64,000 nucleotides of DNA, taken from contig OZ026616.1 in the NCBI GenBank assembly GCA_964020975.1, forward strand, positions 82,088,268 through 82,152,267. The letters run 5' to 3'. The notes under the pieces are model-generated. The model was given only the letters and a program-made list of their open reading frames with translations, did not search any database and was not told the origin of the DNA. This DNA comes from Hermodice carunculata (taxonomy: Eukaryota > Annelida > Polychaeta > Eunicida > Amphinomidae). Position numbers and translations under genes: made by a program. This document shows positions 52,052 to 64,000 of this stretch, piece by piece (position 1 is the first letter of the stretch; every line of letters begins with the position of its first letter).

Positions 52052-52420
52052 TCAATCATCATCTTCCTCATCATCACTGTCTGTTTCAGTGTCGAAACTG
52101 TCATTTGCACACTCATGTCCAAAGCATGCATATAATTCTGTATAGTTCCGTCCTGTCTGGAGGCAATGGCACTTCCTTGCGACAGTACACTCAATATCGG
52201 TGCAATACATATGAGTCAGGTTGCGGACTTCCAGTGGGGCTAGCTCATTGGTATACATTAAAGGCTTGAGGTAGCCATCATTAGACATTTCCCAGCCGTT
52301 ACCTTTGGGATCCCACATTTTAGGGCTAGGAATGTGACTGTTGTATTGGTGTCTTTTTGTCCAAAAGCACTTCCTAGTAGTCATTACCCTATTCCGCAGT
52401 CCGAACTCTTTACTCTCCAT
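52052..52420 (-). CDS. Cys-rich, acid-tailed protein fragment
   Basis: A 122-codon frame. After a basic N-terminal part (MESKEFGLRNRVMTTRK), residues 36-66 read WDPKGNGW and DGYLKPLMYTNELAPLEV. A Cys block follows with cysteines at 73, 78, 84, 86, 99 and 104, then TETDSDDEEDDD. The order GW, xLxP, APxxV, CxxxxC, CxC, C-rich, acidic tail is one I recall at the C-termini of many repetitive, uncharacterised proteins in invertebrate genomes; the Cys pattern suggests a small metal-binding fold. The first 27 codons lie in a dispersed repeat also present at 61.3 kb, so the ORF belongs to a mobile element rather than a single-copy gene. Only the end of a larger protein is likely present. Confidence 0.45.
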   Translation of the reverse strand: MESKEFGLRNRVMTTRKCFWTKRHQYNSHIPSPKMWDPKGNGWEMSNDGYLKPLMYTNELAPLEVRNLTHMYCTDIECTVARKCHCLQTGRNYTELYACFGHECANDSFDTETDSDDEEDDD

Positions 52421-52605
52421 AAGCTAACCTTTCCCTGTCTAACCTATATACATATAGACGTACTATTGTCCAAAATGCACACGTTCCTCTGTAAAATTTT
52501 GACATAGGCTGTATGAGCCGAAATAAATTGACGGGTCTTCGGCGGGTAACTACTCAATATGTTTCGGAGCCTTTTACCTGTACATGTCTCTCTGAGTAGC
52601 AGCTT
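52340..52605 (-). repeat. Dispersed repeat, 52-kb copy
   Basis: CTTCCTAGTAGTCATTACCC, CGCAGTCC, CTTTACTCTCCATAAGC, CTATTGTCCA, TTCCTCTGTAAAATTTT and GTTTCGGAGCC recur in the same order at 61.26-61.61 kb. At 52.45 kb the site of the later TA expansion is only TATATACATATAG. Confidence 0.85.
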
Positions 52606-53250
52606 TTTGTCTAAGCTAAATATTCAGCAAAGACAACCCACATAATAATGAATAAATATGAACGTGGCAAATGATGAATTAGCTAAATACGTGAAGTTTT
52701 GCTTATAAACGCAGACCTTCATTATGAAAGAAGAATACCTGGCAAACAAACTATAATTACCAAATTTGTGTAGTACAGGTTCAGTTAAGAACAATTTTTA
52801 ACTTACCCCTGAACCAATATGTACCCTTTCTAGCTGGACAGCTTATTCTAGTTAAACCATCCGCCAATGTTTAACTGAAGTGGAAACAAGCTGGGACATT
52901 ATATTCAGTCCCAGTGATTGTAAAATAAACAGTTGCAGCTAGACCACCTGTATAAACCAAGGGAAATCCTAACAATGACTGCAACAATGTACATCCTGCA
53001 CCAGAAATTTAAAACAAACTCCATGATGACACCTACTCCTCAAACATTTAAGCCCTATTTCATTGCCAACCCTGAGTCAATGTATCAACGTAATGTGTCA
53101 GGTTTGTGATATTTGAAAAAATACTGTCACTTTTGAGTATTTTTTTTTAATATTGAGTAAATGTGCATTTAGGCATGTCAGAAAAGAATGAAAGTCATTA
53201 GCATTTATGCCAAAAACATGTTATCAAAACAATTTTTATAACAGGATTTT
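52606..53250. other. Anonymous stretch
   Basis: No supported gene; AT-rich with a T run at 53142-53149. Confidence 0.5.
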
Positions 53251-53430
53251 AAGTACAATTAAGCAAACATGTAACTGTCGTAGGCCGCTTCTTGCTACCG
53301 ATAGTCATTTGTATTTCAGTGAAGAGAATGCAATGAAAATATTAACCAGATATCAAGTACAATTAGGCAAGTTTGTAACTGTCGTAGGCCGCTATTCGCT
53401 ACCGATAACCCCTAGGTGTTTAACCAAAGA
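53251..53430. repeat. Tandem duplication, 104-bp period
   Basis: AAGTACAATTA[AG]GCAA, TGTAACTGTCGTAGGCCGCT and GCTACCGATA occur from 53251 and again from 53355. Confidence 0.85.
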
Positions 53431-53489
53431 GAAAACAAGCTAGCCTAAAATGTCTGAAAGGTGAACATTAAAACAGAATGATGCCAAAA

Positions 53490-54625
53490 GATAAAATTAA
53501 GTCGAAAGAAAGGCAAGTCTAAAATCTCTAAAATTATTGAAGCCAAGCTTTCTAACCATCTCGGGATATTTACAGCAAAATTTGTAGAAATATTTGATCA
53601 AAAGTACATCTTTGAATCCTCCTGACTCAAGTTTATTGTAAATAAAAATTTTGGTTCTAGATGCAAAGTCCTGAAATTTAGAACAAATATGACCAAATAT
53701 CAAAGTCACTGAAAAAACGTATTATATCCAATAGTATCCGAAATAATACTGTCTGGGAAAGGATAATTAACTACTTCAAAGTTAAACTCATGTATTTTGT
53801 GATAGACTTTAATAGAAAACCTGTCATTAGTGACCTGAATATCCAAGTCCAAAAACACATCTCTGAAACCATCTGAATTGTTACCCTCCAAAGGGATATC
53901 TTTTGGGTATATTTCTTAAGCAATTTTACTGAAATTTTATACATTTACACAAGCAATGTCATCAATATATCTTGCGTTGTTTGATAATTTTGTAGCCATT
54001 TGAAAGTCCTTTTTCATCAGTTTATCCATATACTTAAATTCAAGCCAGGTTAAATACAAATCTGCCAGTCAAGGGGAGCAGTTGCTACCCATTGCAATGC
54101 CTTTTATTTGATGAAAAACCAGTGGTCCGCATTGAACAAAAGTATTATCCAAAAGAAATTTTATAGCATCTATTAAAGTTTCAACAGTGCACGATTTAAT
54201 GTTACTTTTTGAACATTTGTTGTCTTATGGTTTCTTTGTAGATGAATTAATATTAATGTATGGTTTACCATTATGAATAAACATTTTGCTCATTAATTCT
54301 GAAAGTGAACTTTTGACTTCATCTATGGGTAGATTTGTGTACAGTGTAGCAAAATCAAAACATTTGATATTTTTTGCTTTTACATCTTTGATTTTAGATA
54401 CAAACTCGGAAGAATTGCTAAAACTCCAAAAACAATTTAATTCACTGTTTCTAGAAATTGCATTACAGTATTTTCGAAAATGATTCCTAATTGCAGTCAA
54501 ACACAATGTTCCTTCTTTTGATAATTGTTTTCTTGTACACTTTGCAGCACCGGCTATGAATCTAGGTTTAAAAGGGTTTTTATGTAATTTGGGTATAAAC
54601 TCTTCAAAACTGTTTGTCATCATAT
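53490..54625 (-). mobile_element. Penelope-like element, partial and broken
   Basis: On the minus strand the reverse transcriptase of a Penelope-like element can be followed. Signature blocks are IPKLHKNPFKPRFIAGAA, CFDFATLYTNLP, GIAMGSNCSP and RYIDDIA, then a downstream FLDLDIQV, FNFEVVNYPFPDS and a final KYPEMVRKLG. These match the order known for the family, which copies itself by target-primed reverse transcription. The start of the protein is missing and no clear GIY-YIG endonuclease is seen. It is broken in several places and looks moderately old. Confidence 0.85.
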
Positions 54626-54927
<302 letters not shown>

Positions 54928-55110
54928 GTTTGACTGCTATATCAGTTGTTTAATTTTTTGAGAACATATATTATTACTTGGACTTCTTTTAAATCAACAT
55001 AAAGACAAAATTGTGTTGCAAAACTGTTTTGACTTGTGCCTGTTCGAATACGAAACATTAAAGCACGGGTAGTTATCATGCAAGTATAATAATCATGAAC
55101 GTTAATTTTT

Positions 55111-55165
<55 letters not shown>

Positions 55166-55565
55166 TAGATAGACACATTGACTGATTGATTGACAGATCG
55201 ATACCTTTTGTTACAAATCGGTTATTTAAGAAAGACATACACTGTAGCATATTTGATACTAGTATATTATACACATTTGGTCCAGGCGACTCACACTACG
55301 CTCATAGGAATATTGCTATGGTGTGAGGCATCTATCATAGAGTCCTGATATAAGTACATAGTCTGAGACAAGCGCATCAGGGCAGCTATTTATCACCGTA
55401 AGCATCAGAGGCAGAGGATTTTATGTCCGTGATTGGTGAATCCCAATCCCTACTTACTACGGGCTTGCATTGGCCACGATCTCGGTGGTTGCACCGTATG
55501 GCGAATTTCATGTCCATGGTAACTACAGATTGCAAAGTCCTACGATTCGGTTTATTGTTTATTGT

Positions 55566-55567
<2 letters not shown>
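54928..55567. other. Anonymous stretch with TA/GA arrays
   Basis: No supported gene. TA (55114-55140) passes directly into AG (55141-55165) and GATA units. Confidence 0.6.

Positions 55568-55651
<84 letters not shown>
55568..55651. repeat. TA microsatellite
   Basis: Pure TA run. Confidence 0.97.
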
Positions 55652-55655
<4 letters not shown>

Positions 55656-57515
55656 AACGGCAAAAATGTGAGAGGTACTGAAACCTGTACAGGTTTCAGT
55701 GTGCCCTCAAGATAACACAATTAATATAAATAACAGTGATACTGTACAATGTTAAACACAAGATAACAATATTTACTAAAACAAATTTGGTATAACTGTT
55801 AAAGGCTATTCATGTACATATAACAAATTTAATTGAAAATAAAGAGTCTGATTATGACTCTTTGCTCAAGAAAAACTGCGTTAATAACATTTTGTTTCTT
55901 CCAAATGTATAGGCATGGTGTATCTCCGCCGGTAAAGCATTCTACACTTTACCTGCTTGAACTTGCAAAGAAAATGTTTGCACATTCTTTCTATGCAGCT
56001 GTTGTTGGAACGAACAGCTTCCCGGACGTTATAATTTTGAACAGAAGGTGACAAGGTAAACCAGCCATCAAACACTGAAGGGGACATGCTCTTATTGTAT
56101 TTGTACATAAAAATGTTGATTAGATATTGATGTCAGTTAGACAACTATCGTTTTAATTCATTAAATAACAGAGAACTGGGGTTATTGGGAGTAGAAAAAT
56201 GATTCTAACAATTTTCTTTCGCAGTGTTACTAATCTTTTTCGGTTTGTAGGATAGTTTGAGGCCCACGGAACATTTCAATATACAAGACAAAGAAACAAA
56301 AACGTGTAGCACAGGTTCCTTATGATATGTTTGGCAAAACGTTTTGAACCTTTATAGATTTCAATTGCTCTAGACAGTTTTGTGGCTATAATCAATATCA
56401 TTTCTCCAGGCAAGTTTCTCGTCTTTAATCACACCCAAAACTTGGCACAAGTAACTCTTTCTATGTTTTCTACATGTTGATATGTTTGTTGCCAATAAAA
56501 TCCACTACATAATCTTAATTTTTCGCTGAGGCTTCCACGCGTTACCGGTGAACAATCAATCAAATGGAACTTCAAATGAGATCCGTAATCCATTGGCCGA
56601 TTGTCATCTTGACGTCAAACTTTTCAACCACTGTCAGGGAAATATGATGGGGTTGGTGGGCGTGGAGGAGAAATCCAGTGGTGTTTTCCTGGTAATGTCT
56701 TGACAAATGTGTAAGAGACAATGCGTGATGGCCTGCTTTGACCACGAATAACATCCAACATTTATTCCCATCCTTGAAAGACAAGAGACCTTCTCTTAGG
56801 ACTTTGCTTCCGTAAAACATTCAGTCATTTTGACAAACCAAATATCACTTGTTGACAGATGTATCCCTCTCTCGTTTTCCGTTTTCTGTTCTGGCTGGAT
56901 TTAAAATATTGTTTCTCAAACGTGTAGCCTAAGTTTCAGACGAGCACCAATGATATGTTGGGATTCTAAATAAACTACCATGGTGTCTTTGAGATATTTT
57001 TATATGTTGAGTATACTTGTAATTTCATTCATATACGTATAATTTTGTAGGCGACTTTATACTATGTAATATTTTGTGTTTAAAGCCCCCTCGCCGTCGA
57101 AAAGTCAACAGGATTGTTTACTACAAACCAAATAAGCGTTAAATGTGAAGTGCGCAACTGTCTTCTCCAAATGCAATGTGCTTAGTCACAGCTTTATCTC
57201 TAAAACAACTTTGAATGAAAGTGACGTATAGAATGAATGTTTTCTCAGATTTTACTAATTGCCTCTTGTTGAGAGTCGATATTCTTTGGCGGTGTGTGAA
57301 GATTAATTGTGTTTCCCTTACATTACTTTACTTAATGTCAATTAGTTCAATTACGGGAACTAAGATCAAACAAAAATGACGGAAAATGGTCTTAAATGTT
57401 GTCGTCCACAGACACTGCAGAGAGGTGTGTCTATCTGATCTAGCTAAATCTAATATTTATTTCAGTAAATATAGTCAGTAAGACCGAGTAGTTTTTCCTA
57501 CATGTACTGTGATAA

Positions 57516-57518
<3 letters not shown>
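55652..57518. other. Anonymous stretch
   Basis: No supported gene. CTGAAACCTGTACAGGTTTCAG at about 55678-55699 is a perfect palindrome. Frames of 72-82 codons lack motifs. Confidence 0.5.

Positions 57519-57591
<73 letters not shown>
57519..57591. repeat. TA microsatellite
   Basis: Pure TA run followed by a short ATT patch. Confidence 0.97.
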
Positions 57592-57594
<3 letters not shown>

Positions 57595-58068
57595 ATTATT
57601 ATAATCATTATTATTATTGCATAAAATTACAAAAGGAATGTGAAAACGTATATTGATTGAAAACTACAGAAATATATGACAAATTACACATGAAATACAA
57701 AGCTAGGAAGATGAATGTAATGACGTAAGTCCACAAAATAATATGCGGGGGTGACGCCATTTTATGTAGCTCCTTATATCTTAACATTGTAGTTTTGTAT
57801 AATTTCTCTTCGGGCAGATCATATCTTGATGAAAATAATTCTTTGGCAAAGAAACGTACGTTTGAACTGAAAATCAAACATTTTTTTAAAAAATGAATCT
57901 GTTATAAAAGCTGTGCAGTGTCTCCAGGAAAGTCGGTAAATTTACATTTGTAGAACATCGATAGCGATAACAACATTAACGTCAACATAAATAGACATAG
58001 ATAATCATGTAAATGATTTATTTTTTAAAGATTAAATGATATTAAAATCAACTTTGCCTGCTTAACAG
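57592..58068. other. Anonymous stretch
   Basis: No supported gene; an 87-codon minus frame has no motif. It ends in TTGCCTGCTTAACAG, a plausible splice acceptor. Confidence 0.5.
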
Positions 58069-58458
58069 ACTCTGGTTTTATTGATTATGATTACGGTGGG
58101 GGAAAGCACTGGACTAAGGAGCAAAAGGGCTGCTTTGTAGATAAAAGTAGACTTTGTATCGCTGAAAATCCTATTGACCGTGACGAGCACAAGCGAGTTG
58201 AAAATGGTTCCTATATTGTGAGATGTGAGAAGCTCTCATTCACCACCAATCACAGTAGCTATTGAGAAGGTAATAGGTTTTCTTCCGAAGGAAATCTCAC
58301 CCCTGGCTTAGTAGTCACGCAACCTGAGGTAGAAGTAAATGATGAAGTAAACCTTACAGGCAAGACTGAACCGTCGAACCTGTGTAAAAATGCCCATATT
58401 CCTGGGATGTGTAGCCCATCTGTGACAAAGCAAGAATGCAAAACCCAGGAAGTAACGT

Positions 58459-58523
<65 letters not shown>

Positions 58524-58532
58524 ACTGACTAA
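58069..58532 (+). pseudogene. Exon-like frame ending in poly-Asp, one stop inside
   Basis: After the acceptor CTGCTTAACAG a frame runs 154 codons to TAA, entered in phase 1. It reads FIDYDYGGGKHWTKEQKGC, RLCIAENPIDRDEHKR, NGSYIVRCEKLSFTTNHSSY, then TGA (58263-58265), GNRFSSEGNLTPGLVVTQP, EVEVNDEVNLTGKTEPSN, CKNAHIPGMCSPSVTKQEC and a GAT-coded Asp run ending DTD. Protein-like composition persists on both sides of the TGA, and a Cys codon there is one base away. VTQPEVEVNDEVNLT recalls an Ig-type strand. Either a pseudogene, a natural null allele, a sequencing error, or two exons with a hidden intron. Family not recognised. Confidence 0.4.
58460..58523. repeat. GAT trinucleotide array
   Basis: Pure GAT units in frame with the exon-like reading frame as poly-Asp. 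Confidence 0.97.
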
Positions 58533-59449
58533 AAGAACACTGTTTGGGATATGCTGTGCAATCTAGCTTAAAGCGTCCGGTTCAGACAATTCAATAGACA
58601 GTTTACAGGAATAATAGCACATTTCTAGTGATCCACCAACTAAAAAAGACCAAGGGTAAATAGCCAAAAGTGACAATCAGGAAAATTAAAACAGACCCAC
58701 AGTGGGAAAATCAGACGAAAAGGCTGATTGATAGATTTATCAATTGATATATTGATTTTTAAAACCAGGGTCATTGGTTTATTAAAAGCACGGTTCTCGG
58801 CCCCAGAATGGTACATGTTGCACGTTTTGTAAATGTGTTGCACATTGTTGGCACAAGGATTCCATCACTGCACAATAACGAGCTGAAATAAAGGATATAG
58901 AGTTACAAACCCTGTGTCAAGACAGGGATATGCCCTCAATACAATAATAAATTAAAACAACGCAAGTCGCCAATGCCTAGTCACCAGACAGACTCAAGTT
59001 GCGACTGTTTTTCAAAGGCGGGGGTGCGTTGGATCAAGGTTCAGGATATTTTTTATTTATAAATATTACATCAAAGAAGAATAGCATTTGTTACGCACAA
59101 TATATAGTGTGGAACAAAATTTACAAGTAAAAAGAAGAAAAATATAATAATTTGATCAGGGTTATTAAGATCATTGAGAGACTGTTGTCATGCGTACCAC
59201 GCTGCATGAAAATGATTATAAGGCTAACTATAAATGGATGTGCCCATGTAACAGATAAAACTTACAACAGATGTACAGAAGTCAATTAGGAACCCATGAA
59301 TTAATTTTGTATTTTAAAAATAATAGTTTGGAATGTTGCACAACATTTCATAATAATTAATAAAATATTTCTTTGCACAGGTCGAAAAACCAAAGCTCAT
59401 TTCGAAATAATCAATCATATATTTCCTTGAACAATTCGAAAAACCAAAA
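58533..59449. other. Anonymous stretch
   Basis: No supported gene. TTCGAAATAATCAATCATATA and two copies of TCGAAAAACCAAA (59383 and 59438) may be part of the LINE 3' end. Confidence 0.5.
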
Positions 59450-61224
59450 TCACAATGGGCATGTACCTTCTCGTAGACCTACAGCCTCAGTTGTTGAGTT
59501 TTAAATATGAACAGGTTTGTGTCTTAAACACTTTCGTGCAAAACCTTGTTGATTAAGTGTTACAAAGTATCCCTTTCTTCAGATGTCATGTCCATGTACG
59601 TGGGGGTGGCGTAATTGGAATTTGATGAACATGGCCTGTTTAAAATAGAATTTTAAGAATTTCGATGTATACATGCATCTTGTAACTTTAGCAACTTTCT
59701 GGATATTAAAATTGGATCAGTATGTGCATTCCAATTAATATGACTTATTGCGCAGACTGTTTTCTTTTCAATTTTTACTAATCTTTCCTATTTATTACCT
59801 ATGCAAGGAAACCGTAGTTGAATTACGGAACAATTGGGGAGTTATAGATGATTTGAGAATGTTCGAGGAACAAAAGTTTTTCAATTTATTCATGATGCCG
59901 ATTGTCTGAGCAATCTTGGAGGCCACTTTTGAATGTGACTGTCCGAGCTCAAGTGGCTGAGTAAAGTAAGACCAAGCAACTTAAAATCATAAATTTAGAT
60001 TATTGACGTTAAGAGAGACCCCGCTCACCTTGAGCCAAGTACTTATCTTATTTAGTGCAGTGTTAATGAGTGGACATGTCATCTTTTAATCCAGGCTTAT
60101 TAGGAGGGTGCTTAGTGGTGCATAAAGTTGCGTCGTCAGTTTATGATCAATAGAAAAAAAAGTAGAAGCTGGACTTATATCATTGATATAAATCAGAAAG
60201 AAAAGAGGTAATAGGATCGAACCTTGAGGAACACCCGCATGGATATCCTAGAATCAGACCTATAATTATCAGAGACGACAAACTGATTTCTATTCTTTAA
60301 AAGCTTTTAAAAAGACCCAGAACAATATCTTAAATACCACAATAACTTAGCTTATGTGATAAAATATTCGGTCCAAAGTATCAAATGTATTTCTCCCCTA
60401 TCCATATCTAATGTTATTCTATCAATCAATTCCAAGGCTGAAGTTTCGTAAAGAGGTTTTACCTAAAACCTCACGGAAATCTGTAAAAAATCATGTTGTT
60501 TAAAGTGTTGATAGATCTGATTATATAAGACTCTTTCAAAAATTTTTGACAACACTGGTAGGTAGGAAATTGCTCTGTAATTTTCTAGGAAGAACACTTG
60601 GTCCTTCTGGCAAATGGGTGCCACTTCAGTGGTTTTTATTGTGTTGGGATATAACTGTCATTAGAGACTGTTTGATGACCAGTGTTACAGGTTTAGATTA
60701 TTCAGTCTTGTAGCATTTATAACCATTTGCTCAGTTACGAGGTTGAACAAAAAGCTGTGCTGGACTCGGTCTCTAATATAATCCTTAACAAGACATCGGC
60801 TGAAGTAGCAACTTAGGATGCCAGACTGCGTTCAATGTTTGTGAAATATGTGTTAAAAGTCTTTCCCATTAACGATTTATAAGTAATATTCGCGTTATTT
60901 ATTTTGACAGAACCAGGAAAAAATGTTTATCTTTTTGTGTCAGTTTAAAATATTGGTTATAGTCGGCAAAAATATTCTTAATATGATTTTTATATCTTTA
61001 AAAACAGCACTTACGATATTCTTGCTTTGCTAATCGAATATTTTGTTTTTAAGGTTCTATGATAGATATTAAATTTATGAACGCTGTTTTATATTCCTCA
61101 TTATCCTAGGGTATTCCTTCAAATATTTGTGTTCTCGATCTCCAGTGGCTTCAAAGGGTATAATTCTTTGGGTGATCCAAAGATCCATTTTATGTTTACG
61201 TTATCATACTTAACTATTTGTATG

Positions 61225-61612
<388 letters not shown>

Positions 61613-62665
61613 GTAGAATATTTATATGTACGAATAAGGTTCATTGGGATCAGTATGGAGGTCTGTATTGATCTGGTCATACAAATTGGCATCAACTTAT
61701 TCCCTTTTTAATTCATTATAGGATAGGGCTGCATGGACCCAAACATGGATATGTTGTGCTAGTTTTTCTTCCTTTATATCAAGAATATCTAAATATATCT
61801 AGCAGGGAAAGTCCGAAATTGTTGATATTATACGCCAGAATTTGATTGAGTTATAATATAACCCATTAATTTTATGAGAGCATTGTCAATAGCTGTACCC
61901 TTTCGATGAGAGAGCCTAGTTAGTGAAGTGACTGGTGGGAAGAAAGTCAGTGATGTTATAGTGTACAAAAAATCGACCAAGAATAGTGTATTTCGTGTAT
62001 TTCTTGCAGATCAATATTAAAGTCATCAGTTATACCAACTTTGTTTTTTTATGTTTTTACAAAGTATTAAGAACTGGAGCAGACTGATTAATAAATACGT
62101 CGTAATTTTCGTTTAAATCTCATGGTGGTGTGTATATATATTCAATTATTATTTCTTCAACACTATATTTGATTAATACCTCATCAAACGGACCTTCATA
62201 TATTTCAGATCGCTGATAAACATCTGCTACTGGAACTGTAACAAGTTTGAATATATATTGCCAGGTCTCTTGGAACACTGTAGAGTTTACCCTGTGTTAA
62301 TAAAGTATAATTGTTCAATTATAGCAAGGATAAATCCGCATTATTGCTTAACCAAATTTCTTGCAATGAACACTTGCTAAATATCCATGGATGTATAATG
62401 GAGAAATATTTCAATCTCCTCAAATTTACATTTAATGATTCGCAATTTAGATTGTGTTATAGTAAAACAGACTTGCTTTCGTTTCAAGTGTGAAACCAAT
62501 TTATCTATATCGTAATATGGGGACTATTTGATTAACCTTTGATTCAAAAAGTTTGAATCATCTCACAATGAATGGCGCTAGTTTCCAATAATGTAGCCAG
62601 AGAATTTACGTCAACACCCACAATGTCATCTAGGATACTAGCGATATTATCACGTGCAAATTGAA

Positions 62666-62958
62666 ACACAGAAACTGTGCAGTTCCATCCAAACTATTTG
62701 TAAATAAAGAGGATGAGCCAAACAGCCAATAAAACACGTTCCTATCTATAACACAATGGAAGATGTGAAGCAAATAAAAGGTAAAAACACAAATGAACAT
62801 AACCTGAACAAACGTCCTGTAACAAAAGGGCTTAGATTCTAACATAGTTTCCACACCTCGTGGGGGAAAAAATAGAAGAGATCACTATGGCCTTTAGCAG
62901 GTAGAACATGTCACTTGTAAGCGTAATTGAAATGAAAGAAAAAACAATAATCATAATA
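62666..62958. other. Anonymous stretch
   Basis: No gene; may include the decayed 5' part of the LINE. Confidence 0.45.
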
Positions 62959-63689
<731 letters not shown>

Positions 63690-64000
63690 AAGGTATCATG
63701 AATTACAAAAATTTTCTGACTTTGATTACTCTTGAGGATACCACAGCTAATGACAATTGTGACTGTATGTCTAACAAATACTCCAATTTTGTTGATACAC
63801 ATCACAAACATGTATTTACAGGAAATTTGGATATAATACAAAACTCAGTTTTTAAAGAATTGATGAAAAGGTACAAAATTTCCGATATGTCCTACGTTGA
63901 ACATTGACAATATTTGTCAGGATACATAAAATACTTTAGATTCCTACTGCATGAAATGGACAAAGAAAGAAAAATTGGAATTACAGAAATTTGAAGCATG
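63690..64000 (+). mobile_element. Penelope-like element piece at the window edge
   Basis: The text CDCMSNKYSNFVDTHHKHVF, TGNLDIIQNSVFKELMKR and, later, KYFRFLLHEMDKE resembles the region that precedes the reverse transcriptase in Penelope-like proteins, where H.H..TGDL.II.N is typical. It is broken and continues beyond the window. It has the opposite orientation to the 53.5-54.6 kb piece and covers a different part of the protein, so the two cannot be compared directly. Confidence 0.65.

Noticed and set aside
58263-58265. Selenocysteine reading of the TGA
   Set aside because: I see no SECIS-like hairpin (ATGA..AA..GA) after the stop, and a simple nonsense change is likelier.

Overview
This is a stretch of animal nuclear DNA that is AT-rich, gene-poor and crowded with repeats. 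Four things point to a metazoan, most likely a marine invertebrate: long di-, tri- and tetranucleotide microsatellites; APE-type LINE pieces; Penelope-like reverse transcriptase; and a decayed array of C2H2 zinc fingers. The word TAGGCCTA recurs, which I associate with echinoderm and hemichordate DNA, but that placement is a guess. There is no bacterial, organellar or rRNA sequence, no CRISPR array, and no recognisable LTR or capsid-bearing element.

Layout. 0-5 kb: one copy of a composite tandem-repeat element (reverse orientation), a striking block of GAAAAC/GTTTTC hairpins, and a weak candidate exon. 5-13 kb: a G/C-run repeat, a 314-bp duplication around TA arrays, a degraded composite copy and a 48-codon DDE transposase-like scrap. 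13.2-15.5 kb: two to three further composite copies, head to tail, then a possible pogo-type terminus. 16-26 kb: TA and GAAA arrays, a 1.3-kb fold-back element, a zinc-finger pseudogene, an ATATTGGCC hairpin and a tRNA-derived SINE. 27-33 kb: a candidate exon, a direct repeat-hairpin-direct repeat element carrying promoter-like motifs, short hairpins, and a second G/C-run copy. 33.6-37 kb: a degenerate LINE on the minus strand between two copies of a long-TIR MITE. 37-46 kb: mostly anonymous DNA with small minisatellites, then tRNA-like heads among TA arrays. 46.7-48.5 kb: a 1.73-kb inverted-repeat element with apparent 3-bp target duplications and a compact 164-codon transcription unit. 49-50.6 kb: a 5'-truncated LINE. 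52-54.6 kb: a Cys-rich ORF with an acidic tail inside a dispersed repeat, then a Penelope-like piece. 58 kb: a possible terminal exon ending in poly-Asp. 59.4-62.7 kb: a third, long and decayed LINE, invaded by a copy of the 52-kb repeat. 63.7 kb to the end: a second Penelope-like piece running off the window.

No intact host gene with confident function is visible. The best coding candidates are the 164-codon ORF at 47.6 kb, the Cys-rich ORF at 52 kb and the exon-like reading frame at 58 kb. The window reads mainly as an archive of insertions, duplications and microsatellite growth. Its most unusual items are the composite element with a fixed head, a 145-bp array and a GAAA tail, and the inverted-repeat element at 46.7 kb. 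Boundaries of decayed elements are approximate because they were judged by eye.
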